Source of the DNA: an uncultured Prevotella sp.
GTDB lineage: Bacteria > Bacteroidota > Bacteroidia > Bacteroidales > Bacteroidaceae
Assembly (NCBI GenBank): GCA_900322035.1
Contig: ONYL01000021.1
Location: 1-55,978 of the forward strand
Direction: 5' to 3'
DNA: 55,978 nucleotides
The notes beneath the pieces are model-generated. The model was given only the letters and a program-made list of their open reading frames with translations. It did no database searches and was not told the DNA's origin. Of the stretch, positions 33,431 to 42,000 are shown piece after piece. Numbering within the stretch: the first letter of the stretch is position 1; the number at the start of each line of letters is the position of its first letter. Both the position numbers and the translations under genes were made by a program.

Positions 33431-34333
33431 ATGACTCTGCAACAATTGGAATACATTCTTGCACTCGACAAATACGGCAATTTCGCCAAAGCTGCCTTCT
33501 ATTGCGACGTGACACAACCCACTCTCAGTTTGATGATCCAAAAATTGGAGGCCGAACTGGGACTCAAGATCTTCGACCGTCGCCGGCAGCCCGTTGTGGC
33601 CACCCGCGCCGGACGGGCCGTGATAAGCCAGGCCAGAGAGGTCTTGTTTCAGACAAGACGGCTGAAAGAAATCGCCGAAGAAGAGAAAGACTCACTCTGC
33701 GGAGCATTCACCATCGGCGTGCTGCCCACCATCGCCCCATATCTCATCCCCCACTTCTTTCCGCAGCTCATGAAGGAACATCCGGAGATGGATTTGAGAA
33801 TCGTAGAACTGAAGACGGCCAACATGAAACGCGCGCTCGCCGAAGGCGACATCGACGCAGGCATCTTAGCAAAGATCGACGGACTGGACGCCTTCAAGTG
33901 CGTGCCGCTCTACAAAGAACGGTTCCTCGCCTACGTTGCCGAGGGCGATCCTCTCTTCGCCAAAGAAAGGGTGAAACCAACCGACCTGAATTCAGAATTT
34001 CTGTGGATGCTCGACGAGGGGCACTGCTTCCGCGACCAATTGGTTAAGATCTGCCAACTCAAGTCGGCATCGGTCAGCAAGAAAGCCTACACCTTAGGAA
34101 GCATAGAGACCTTCATGCGGATCGTGGAGAACGGCAAAGGCGTCACCTTTATCCCCGAGCTCGCCTATTCACAACTAAGGGAAGAACAGCGACGCTTGGT
34201 GAGACCGTTCGCCATACCAGAACCACGACGGGAAATCGTTATGATGGTGACGCAGGAGTTCATCCGTCATAAAGTGCTCAACCTCTTGGTGGAAAGAATC
34301 GGAACGGTGGTAAAGCCTTTGCTCAGGCCTTGA
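33431..34333 (+). CDS. oxyR: Hydrogen peroxide-sensing LysR-family regulator OxyR
   Basis: A 300-residue LysR-type regulator. The N-terminal winged HTH (T-L-Q-Q-L-E-Y-I-L-A-L-D, F-A-K-A-A-F-Y-C-D-V-T-Q-P-T-L-S) is followed by the effector domain. Identification as OxyR rests on the redox cysteines. In D-E-G-H-C-F-R-D-Q-L-V-K-I-C the two Cys are residues 199 and 208, the same numbers as in Escherichia coli OxyR, where peroxide joins them in a disulfide that activates transcription of catalase and peroxiredoxin genes. The start at 33431 matches the conserved LysR N-terminus; the upstream frame includes the promoter. Its targets (such as ahpC or dps) are not nearby. Confidence 0.93.
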   Translation: MTLQQLEYILALDKYGNFAKAAFYCDVTQPTLSLMIQKLEAELGLKIFDRRRQPVVATRAGRAVISQAREVLFQTRRLKEIAEEEKDSLCGAFTIGVLPTIAPYLIPHFFPQLMKEHPEMDLRIVELKTANMKRALAEGDIDAGILAKIDGLDAFKCVPLYKERFLAYVAEGDPLFAKERVKPTDLNSEFLWMLDEGHCFRDQLVKICQLKSASVSKKAYTLGSIETFMRIVENGKGVTFIPELAYSQLREEQRRLVRPFAIPEPRREIVMMVTQEFIRHKVLNLLVERIGTVVKPLLRP

Positions 34334-34358
34334 GACGGTCTCAAGACGCGGCCCCCAC

Positions 34359-34446
34359 TTGGCGCCCCGCGGGATTGCAAATGGAAGCCCACGGGCTTGC
34401 ATATGGCAACCGGCGGGCCCACTATTGCAAGCCAGCATGAGTAAGC
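34359..34446 (+). repeat. 22-bp intergenic tandem repeat array 3 (4 divergent units)
   Basis: Units begin TTGG at 34359, ATGG at 34381, ATGG at 34403 and TTGC at 34425, each 22 apart. The third reads ATGGCAACCGGCGGGCCC and matches arrays 2 and 4 in its first ten bases. It lies 25 bases after the oxyR stop. Confidence 0.75.
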
Positions 34447-34566
34447 CAAAAACGATGTGCCAACTCTGCCTCTGCGGAAGATGTCTGCCTAATAAGGACA
34501 ACCATTGGTTATGAGGAAAGATAAGCCGGCTTTTCCATAACAAGAATAAGAAATCCTGGAAAAAAC

Positions 34567-34636
34567 AAAAAAATACGCAGCTCGACCCAACATCTGTTTT
34601 TCTGACACCATATCGCGAACGGTCTGCGTATTTTTT
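34567..34636. promoter_or_regulatory. 13-bp inverted repeat before xylB
   Basis: AAAAAATACGCAG (34568-34580) and CTGCGTATTTTTT (34624-34636) are perfect complements separated by 43 bases. The right arm ends 2 bases before the -7 box of xylB. It may be a long-loop terminator for oxyR (T-run in the right arm) or an operator controlling xylB. The remaining 34447-34566 shows nothing further. Confidence 0.6.
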
Positions 34637-34638
34637 GT

Positions 34639-34646
34639 TACCTTTG
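34639..34646 (+). promoter_or_regulatory. -7 element of xylB
   Basis: TACCTTTG, 31 bases before the ATG at 34678. The usual -33 position falls inside the inverted-repeat region and has no TTTG. Confidence 0.55.
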
Positions 34647-34677
34647 CAGATCAACAAACAGAATCCAAAAACAATAT

Positions 34678-36165
34678 ATGAACCATCGTTATCTTTTGGG
34701 CCTTGACGTGGGCAGCAGTTCCGTCAAAGCCTCTTTGGTAAACATCGACAATGGACAAGCCGCAGCTTCGGCCTTCTTTCCCAAACATGAAGCTCCTATC
34801 TCTGCCCCCCAAAAAGGATGGGCCGAACAAGATCCGGAATCGTGGTGGAACTATGCCCGCCAATCGATTGGGCAAGTAATGGCCGATGCCCAGGCAGTCC
34901 CCGACGAGGTGGCGGCAGTGGGCATTTCCTATCAGATGCACGGACTGATTTGCGTGGATAAGAACCAGCACGTCCTCAGACCCGCTATCATCTGGTGCGA
35001 CTCGCGCGCTGTGGCAGAAGGCAACCGGGCCTACAACGGCTTAGGCAGTGAGTGGTGCATGGGGCACTTGCTCAATTCGCCAGGCAATTTCACGGCGGCT
35101 AAATTGGCATGGGTAAAAGACAATGAGCCCAACGTGTTTGAGCGCATCGACAAAGTGATGCTCCCCGGAGACTACATCGCCATGCGGCTGACGGGCGAAG
35201 CCTGCACAACGATAAGCGGACTCTCGGAAGGCACGCTATGGGACTTCAAGCGCCAAGACTTAGCAAAGGAGCTGTTAGACTACTATGGTATACCTTCGTC
35301 TATTTTGCCACGCATCGTCCCGACGTTCGGCGACCAGGGACGACTGACCGATAGGGCAGCCAAGGAATTGGGACTCAAGGCCGGTACTCCTGTCAGCTAC
35401 CGCGCCGGTGACCAGCCAAACAATGCCTTGTCGCTCAACGTTTTCAACCCGGGAGAAATAGCTTCTACGGCGGGCACATCGGGTGTGGTTTATGGTGTGA
35501 TGGGGCATCCGTCGTGCGACGCCAAGAGCCGCGTCAACGTGTTTGCCCATGTCAACTATGCGCGTGAGCTGGAACGGTTGGGCGTACTTCTCTGCATCAA
35601 TGGCACGGGAATTCTCAATGCTTGGATGCACCGCAATATCGTTGCAGCGGACATGGGCTATGCGGAAATGAACGAATTGGCTGCCCAGGCCCCCATCGGA
35701 AGCGATGGTGTAGTGGTGATACCTTTCGGAAATGGTGCTGAAAGAATCCTTGAGAACAAGGAGACGGGATGTTCGTTCCAAGGAATCAACTTCAACAAGC
35801 ACAACCGCAGTCATCTTCTGCGCGCCGCCCAGGAAGGAATTGTCTTCTCTTTCTGTTATGGTATGGAGATCATGAGGCAGATGGGCATGGACATCCACCG
35901 CATACACGCCGGAAAAGCCAACATGTTCCTCTCGCCGCTATTCCGCGATACGTTAGCAGGTGTGAGTGGGGCTACTATTGAACTTTATGATACCGACGGC
36001 AGTGTGGGTGCGGCTAAAGGAGCCGGCATGGGCTGCGGCATCTATAAAGACCACGATGAGGCATTCGCCACCCTGCGCCTGCTGCAGACCATCGAGCCCG
36101 ATGTGAAGCACAAGGAGGAGTATCAAGCTGCTTACAACCTGTGGAAGGAGCGGCTAAAAGTCTAA
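34678..36165 (+). CDS. xylB: Xylulokinase (FGGY family)
   Basis: Phosphorylates D-xylulose to xylulose-5-phosphate for the pentose phosphate pathway. It has 495 residues, the usual length. The N-terminal phosphate loop is L-G-L-D-V-G-S-S-S-V-K-A-S-L. The substrate segment is I-S-Y-Q-M-H-G-L, and I-W-C-D-S-R-A with its Asp fits xylulokinases. The catalytic region G-D-Q-P-N-N-A-L-S-L-N-V and A-S-T-A-G-T-S-G-V-V-Y follow. Other FGGY sugars cannot be fully excluded. No xylose isomerase gene is adjacent; a XylE-like transporter lies 9 kb away. It ends at the strong bidirectional terminator at 36272. Confidence 0.88.
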   Translation: MNHRYLLGLDVGSSSVKASLVNIDNGQAAASAFFPKHEAPISAPQKGWAEQDPESWWNYARQSIGQVMADAQAVPDEVAAVGISYQMHGLICVDKNQHVLRPAIIWCDSRAVAEGNRAYNGLGSEWCMGHLLNSPGNFTAAKLAWVKDNEPNVFERIDKVMLPGDYIAMRLTGEACTTISGLSEGTLWDFKRQDLAKELLDYYGIPSSILPRIVPTFGDQGRLTDRAAKELGLKAGTPVSYRAGDQPNNALSLNVFNPGEIASTAGTSGVVYGVMGHPSCDAKSRVNVFAHVNYARELERLGVLLCINGTGILNAWMHRNIVAADMGYAEMNELAAQAPIGSDGVVVIPFGNGAERILENKETGCSFQGINFNKHNRSHLLRAAQEGIVFSFCYGMEIMRQMGMDIHRIHAGKANMFLSPLFRDTLAGVSGATIELYDTDGSVGAAKGAGMGCGIYKDHDEAFATLRLLQTIEPDVKHKEEYQAAYNLWKERLKV

Positions 36166-36271
36166 AAACGGCTAAGTTGAATGGCTAAAACCGATAATTC
36201 TTGGGCAGAATTGGCTGAAAAAGACGATCATTTGAGGCCTTTTTCAACTGAAAAATAACACAAGCTACTCG

Positions 36272-36312
36272 AAAAAGAGGCCTGGCAAGAGAACTCCTTG
36301 CCAGGCCTCCTT
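36272..36312. terminator. Strong bidirectional terminator between xylB and the C10 protease gene
   Basis: A perfect 13-bp stem GAGGCCTGGCAAG/CTTGCCAGGCCTC (36277-36289 with 36297-36309) has A-rich and T-rich flanks. It serves both convergent genes. Confidence 0.92.
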
Positions 36313-36356
36313 TGCTTGATGGATTCATGTTGGACTTATCTTCCAACAGGATAAAT

Positions 36357-38924
36357 TCACTTCACCACCAACTTCTTGCCGTTCACAATGTAAACGCCCT
36401 TAGGCAAATTGCGAAGATCGCTCAACTTGTCAGCAACCTTATTGCCTGAAAGTGTGTAAACGCCGTTGATGGTTGTCGGCTTTCCTTCACCTTGCAAGTT
36501 GACGATTCCTGTGGGAACGGTCACGTAGAGCGTTGCGGGGAAGTAGTTGAACTCGTAGTTCTGAGCCTCAGCTCCGCTGGGGACAATGCTGAACTCGCCG
36601 GCCTCAGCAAACGTGGTCAAAGCATTTCCTTCGGCATCTAATACAGTGAAAAGTGGTTCTGTAAGCAGTGTCAGCTCGGTTTCGCCATTCTTCAGACTGT
36701 CGACAGAGTAAGTGAATGTTGGTTGCTCACCCATTTCAATGGTATCGTTGGCAGCGCGCAAGTTAGCCTTGGCTTTGTAAACAGTCAGTGTACCGTCCTC
36801 AAAGTCTACCGCCTCACTGGTGATTGTGCCACGTTCCACATGGATGGCATACTCTCCGGCGGGAGAAATCTCCGTTGCTTCACAAGAGAGTACAGGATGT
36901 CCGTCTACATAATCACCATACAGACGGTAGCCGAAACGTGGATTGGGCTCTCCGTATTCTCGGCGGGTGCTGCGAGCACGGATGGTCGTACCAAATTCAA
37001 CAACTTTAGTGAAAGCACTCCAGTTGGCACTGCGGGCAAAAACATCCTTCTGTCCTGCCCGGACATAAAGCGTAATATTGGCAGCATTAACACCAGAGAA
37101 GACCTGGAAACCGGTCGGAATAACTTTCTTGCCATTCACACGAATGGCCTGCAAGCCTACTGCATTTGCTACAGCGTAACTACCAAGGCTGTCTACAGTC
37201 TCTGGGAATACGAGTTCGCTCGCTCCGTGCATGCCTGCCATAGCATAAGCACCAACAACACGAACCTTCTTGTCCACTTCAACACGGCTCCCTGCATGAG
37301 GCAGCACAGCCAAGAGAATCGTGGAATCCTTGCTCAACACTTGATGGTCCACCACCACATAGTTTTTGTCTGCACCCTCAGGAAGTGAGACGGAGTCAAG
37401 AGCAGAAAGTCCACTCAATGCACCAGGTCCTAAAGTCGTGATGTTATCAGGAAGGAGAAGTGTGCGCAACGAGCGAGAACCATAGAAGCCACGCTCGGGC
37501 ATCTGATTATCAGCAGTAGAAAGCAGCAGACTGTTGTCTTTGAGATAAGGCTCACCGCCTGCAACAATCGTAGCTTCAGAAAGGTCAAGTGTATGGAGAT
37601 TGCCACGGCTGACTTCGCCCAACGTATCAAGTCCGGCCATCTGGCGGATCAGTTTCATATCGGTAGAGTTGATGGTACCATTGACCTTGAGCAGGCCTAT
37701 CTTTGATACTAAGCTATCAGCGATAAGACTCTTCAACTCACCCGGAGTTGCCACATTGACAGTATCGGAAAGCTGAGCTCTCGGTGTGCCTTCAATGCCA
37801 ATCACCATGTCCTGATAAGCTGAGAAACTGTAAGATTCAGGATCGAGCAGGGCCACATCATAGTAGCCGTCGTCGGATCCGTTCCATCCCCAGTTGACCC
37901 ACACGCGGCCCTGTGTGTCGTAGCCGCAGAAGACAAACTCATGACCGCCATTCATCATATCCACACCGCCATAAAGCAGCGGACGGGAATTGCTAATCTC
38001 GTTGAAGATAAGGTTCATCCAATCGGACTCGGAATATCCGTCTCTTTCGAGGAACTGGGCTGTTGCGGGGTAACCGAAGTAATTCACCATACCGTCGCGG
38101 GCCAGATTGGTATACGTTCCTGAGCCATCGGTTGCATACTGCATATCGGAAGCCACACCGCAATCCAGCATAAGCTTTGCAACCGCCTGGCCTTCGGCAT
38201 AAGAGTAGTTGCGATCATAATCGTCGAGCATATTGTCCCAGTCGTAAACGCTCTGAGAAAAGTCTACCGTAACGGTGTTATAAGAACCATCGGCCTGTTT
38301 TACTCTTACAGAGTTGGTGCCCTGTCCACGCTCGGGCGACTTGTGATAATACATCACCTGAGCCATAGCTGTAGCAACACACCCGGTGACGCAGCGGCCC
38401 GTCTCACCGTAGCCCTGCCAACCGCCAGAGCCAGAAGTGGTGCCTTCCGGGCAAAGATCGTTATAGGGAGATTCTTGTCCCCAGTGGCACGTGATGAGTG
38501 GAGCCACTGAAGGAGAATATAGCGACGGGTCGGGAGTGGTCGTCTTGAAAGGTTTTCCACTGGCTACGATGGCATTGACCGCTCTCTCCGCCGCATCGAG
38601 GTACCACTTGAAATTGGAGTTAGCACCATCGCTGAAGGTAGACTCTGAATAACCAATCACTTCAGGAACCAAGTCATCACTGGTGATGATGGCAAACCCG
38701 CCTTTCTCATAGCCATATACACTATAAGCCTTGTTAGCCTTGAGCAACTTGAACTGTCCTCTATTGGGGGCAGTACGGGCAGAAGAACCGATAGCCTTCT
38801 GTGTAAGGATGGCCTTTGCGGCTCTCTCCATGGCCGCCTTACTACGAGGGGCGGCATTGACACTCAGCGTAGAAGCCAACAGCAAAAGGCCCCATAGCGA
38901 ATATCGTTGTGTCTTATAATTCAT
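36357..38924 (-). CDS. Secreted C10-family (streptopain/interpain-like) cysteine protease with adhesive extensions
   Basis: An 855-residue exported protease. The signal peptide (S-L-W-G-L-L-L-L-A-S-T-L-S-V-N-A) is followed by the Spi-type propeptide with F-A-I-I-T-S-D-D-L-V-P-E-V-I-G-Y. The papain-like catalytic domain has T-G-C-V-A-T-A-M-A-Q (Cys182) and G-G-H-E-F-V-F-C-G-Y (His328), then W-V-N-W-G-W-N-G. After about residue 390 come a leucine-rich-like block (L-R-T-L-L-L-P-D-N-I-T-T-L-G), MBG-type beta repeats (Y-G-E-P-N-P-R-F-G-Y) and a type IX-style tail (G-V-Y-T-L-S-G-N-K, G-V-Y-I-V-N-G-K-K-L). Relatives are Prevotella interpain and streptococcal SpeB, which degrade host proteins. The adhesin gene upstream is on the same strand but separated by a terminator. 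Confidence 0.93.
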   Translation of the reverse strand: MNYKTQRYSLWGLLLLASTLSVNAAPRSKAAMERAAKAILTQKAIGSSARTAPNRGQFKLLKANKAYSVYGYEKGGFAIITSDDLVPEVIGYSESTFSDGANSNFKWYLDAAERAVNAIVASGKPFKTTTPDPSLYSPSVAPLITCHWGQESPYNDLCPEGTTSGSGGWQGYGETGRCVTGCVATAMAQVMYYHKSPERGQGTNSVRVKQADGSYNTVTVDFSQSVYDWDNMLDDYDRNYSYAEGQAVAKLMLDCGVASDMQYATDGSGTYTNLARDGMVNYFGYPATAQFLERDGYSESDWMNLIFNEISNSRPLLYGGVDMMNGGHEFVFCGYDTQGRVWVNWGWNGSDDGYYDVALLDPESYSFSAYQDMVIGIEGTPRAQLSDTVNVATPGELKSLIADSLVSKIGLLKVNGTINSTDMKLIRQMAGLDTLGEVSRGNLHTLDLSEATIVAGGEPYLKDNSLLLSTADNQMPERGFYGSRSLRTLLLPDNITTLGPGALSGLSALDSVSLPEGADKNYVVVDHQVLSKDSTILLAVLPHAGSRVEVDKKVRVVGAYAMAGMHGASELVFPETVDSLGSYAVANAVGLQAIRVNGKKVIPTGFQVFSGVNAANITLYVRAGQKDVFARSANWSAFTKVVEFGTTIRARSTRREYGEPNPRFGYRLYGDYVDGHPVLSCEATEISPAGEYAIHVERGTITSEAVDFEDGTLTVYKAKANLRAANDTIEMGEQPTFTYSVDSLKNGETELTLLTEPLFTVLDAEGNALTTFAEAGEFSIVPSGAEAQNYEFNYFPATLYVTVPTGIVNLQGEGKPTTINGVYTLSGNKVADKLSDLRNLPKGVYIVNGKKLVVK

Positions 38925-38961
38925 ATCTTCAAAATTTGATAAGTAGGTTTACACAATGAAA

Positions 38962-38999
38962 ATGAAAGCCGCAGTCTACTGAAAGGCTGCGACTTTCAT
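38962..38999 (-). terminator. Terminator of the adhesin-like gene
   Basis: ATGAAAGCCGCAG and CTGCGACTTTCAT form a 13-base stem with one mismatch. On the minus strand a T-rich run (TTTTC) follows. It lies 66 bases past the stop at 39065. Confidence 0.75.
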
Positions 39000-39064
39000 G
39001 GTTGTTAGAGATGTTCACCCAAGGAAAGCATTCTTCCTAAGCGTTGACATTTCAGTTGATTCGA

Positions 39065-42000
39065 TTACTTTCTGATAACAGTCTTCACACCATTGATGAT
39101 GTAGACACCTTCCTTGATACCCTTGAGACTCTTAGCGTCCTTGAGCAACTGGATGCCATCGAGCGTGTAGACATCGAAGCTCTTCACGCCGGAGTTCTCC
39201 AGACCTTGGATGGTAGTCACAATCGTCGTAGAGATAGGAGCAGACTCAGAACCGTCTGTATAGACAGCTGTCACCTGATAGGTGTAGGTAGCATCGCTGA
39301 CCTCAGCAGTATTGTCGGTGTAGGTCAAACCAGTAGCCTGGCCGAGGAGGGCACCGTCACGATAGACATTGTAAGCAACGGGAGCAGAAGATGTCTCGTA
39401 GGTTACGTCGTCGAGCATGAAGATGAACGCATTGTCGGCAGAAGTGATCTGACGGACAGCAAGGTAGTTGGTACCCTCGGGAACATTGACGGAGATCTCT
39501 GTCCAAGTACCTGAGCCCTGGGTGTAGTCGTCACCGAGCTTGGTGAAGCTCTCCTGGCTGTTGTTGGTAGAAGAGGTAAGAACCTGGAAGGTCTCTGTAC
39601 CATAGCCGTCGCCCACAGCGTTGTTTACCCAGAAGGTAATGGTCTGAGCCTTACCAGAGAGGCGCGGAGTGATCAGCCAGTTGTCGGCGTCGACGAAGTT
39701 CTGACCAGTCTCATCCACTTGATAGATGCCTGCAAGAGCCTTTGTGCCTGAGTGAGGATCAAGACCCTGTCCAGATTGGAACATATCTGATGGCTGCCAG
39801 CACAAGAATGCGAATTGCTCACCCTGATGTGTGTAACTCATGCTCTGATTCAAACCACCAGCAAGACCGCCGTCAGCATCGATCGTCGTCCAGTCGCCGT
39901 AGCTGAGGCTCCAGGGCTCGTAGCTTTCGAAGTCGTCGGTGACCTGGGCAGAAGAACTTTCAGGAGCCTTCCAGTTCAGGACTACAGGAGTAGAACCCTC
40001 AGCAGTGAGGCTGTTAGGAGCTTCAACATCAGCAGAGATAGCCTGAACCACAGCCGTTGCCGTGTTGTTGTCGGCATTGTCGTCTTCGTCGGCGAGCTGA
40101 GCAGTAACGTTCAGAGAAGAAGACTCATCGAGAGTCGTTGTGCGGTAAGCCACATGAATCGTTTCGCTTTCCAGTGTAGCGAGCTTGCGGTCGATCGTCT
40201 TGTCGAGCACTGTAGTGCCGTTCACCTTCAATGTAACGTGAGCATTGTTGATGTCCTCAAGACCTTGGTTGGTCACCTTGACTCCCAGATCAGCCGTCTG
40301 ACCCTTCTTCACACTTTCGGGAGCGGTAACCTCTACGCCAGCATCCTTCTGATCAGGATCGAAGACATTGATGTTATCCAACAACAGATAGGTGTCGGAA
40401 GTCATAGCCTCAGAAGCTGAGGTCTGGAACTGAAGGACTACATAAGGCTGGTCGATGAGCGAAGCAGGCAGGTCAACCAAAACGCGCTGCCATTCAGTAT
40501 CAGCATTAGCTGAGAAATCCTTTGTGAAGACAGGATTCAAAGTAGTTCCATCAGAAAGCTGAGGAGCGACAGAGAGTGTGACAGGCAGGTTAGCCGGAGA
40601 CTTGAAGAAGAACATCAGCTTAGGATTGACAGCACCAGCAAGAGAGATCTTACCCGTGAAGACGTAACCGCTGGCAGCTTCTGAGGAGGTGAATCCGAGA
40701 CATCCGGCGTCACCATCGTAAGAGTCATCCAGCATGTACCACTTGTAAGCAGCAGAAGAGCGGTAGATGCCCAAGAACTGGTCTTCGAGAGAAGCATTAC
40801 GGAAGCTGTTGTGGAACGGGAGGATGTAAGGACGACCCGTAATCACAGAAGCAGCGCTTGCAGATCCTGCACCGGCAGAAGTAGCGGCCTGGACAGCCCA
40901 CATCTTCAGATTCTGTGCATCACCTTCGGTTGTGTTGTAGGTCACGTCGTAATCGTTCTCACCCTTCACGCTGCCGAGTGCATCGCCAATATAGCCCTCA
41001 CCGTCGACATCGAAGATGGTGTAAGTAACTGAATCGGGGATGACCACGCCACCATTGGCGCCATCAACATCGAGCCAAGAGAGATGTACGGAGGTCTGGT
41101 GGTCAGCGGCAGACACCTCGGGAGCGGCAGGAATATCCTGGCCGACATATACAGAGACCATTCTCTTCAAACCACGACCGCTCTCATTGCTTGCGACCAC
41201 AGTGTAAGCATTCGTTCCCTGACGGGCAGTCTCATCAACGACAGAGTATTCCTTACCGGGAGCAACATCGGTCAAGGTCTTGATGACATTGTTGCCATTT
41301 CTCACCTCAATGCTCGACAGCGTGCTGAGTGCTTTGCCCTCGATAGACTTCGATGGAGCAGTGAAGCTCACCGTAGCCTTCAAGGCTGCTGTAGGATCAG
41401 CAACGGCCTTCAGGTTGGTCACTGAGTCGGGAGCGGTGAGCTCGGGAGCGATGTCGATGGAGACAGAATCTACATACAGATAGAATTCGTCCTTATCAGA
41501 GATGGCATGGAAACCAAAGTAGTAGTTGCCGTCGGTTTCTGCCGTGATGGTCTTTGCAAACTGAACATACTTGGCAGAGGTCAGGTCGGTTGACGGAGTA
41601 AGCTCATTGGTCATAGCCTCCACCGTATTGCCCATACCGTACTTAGCTTCGATGCGCTCGGGGAAGGAAGAGCCGTTGGCACTAGCCTTGAAGCTCACGT
41701 CGTATCTCTTGCCAGCCTGCAGGTGGATCGGCGGAGTGATGAGCCAGTCGTCAGCATCATTGCTGGAGTTATACTTATAACGTGCGGCTCCTTTGAACCA
41801 AGACCATGTAGAACCATCGCCGTTGGCATCGATCACGGTGTAGAGGTTGATGTCGGTGAGGAAGTCGTCGAAGAAGGGAACTTCAATAGCCTGACCGACC
41901 ACCTGCCCGTTACTCAATGCCATGTCACTGGCCTTAGAGATGTTCTTCGCTACAACACCATAGGTGTAAGAAGCCATAGGACCCTCGGGAAGTGTCTCTG

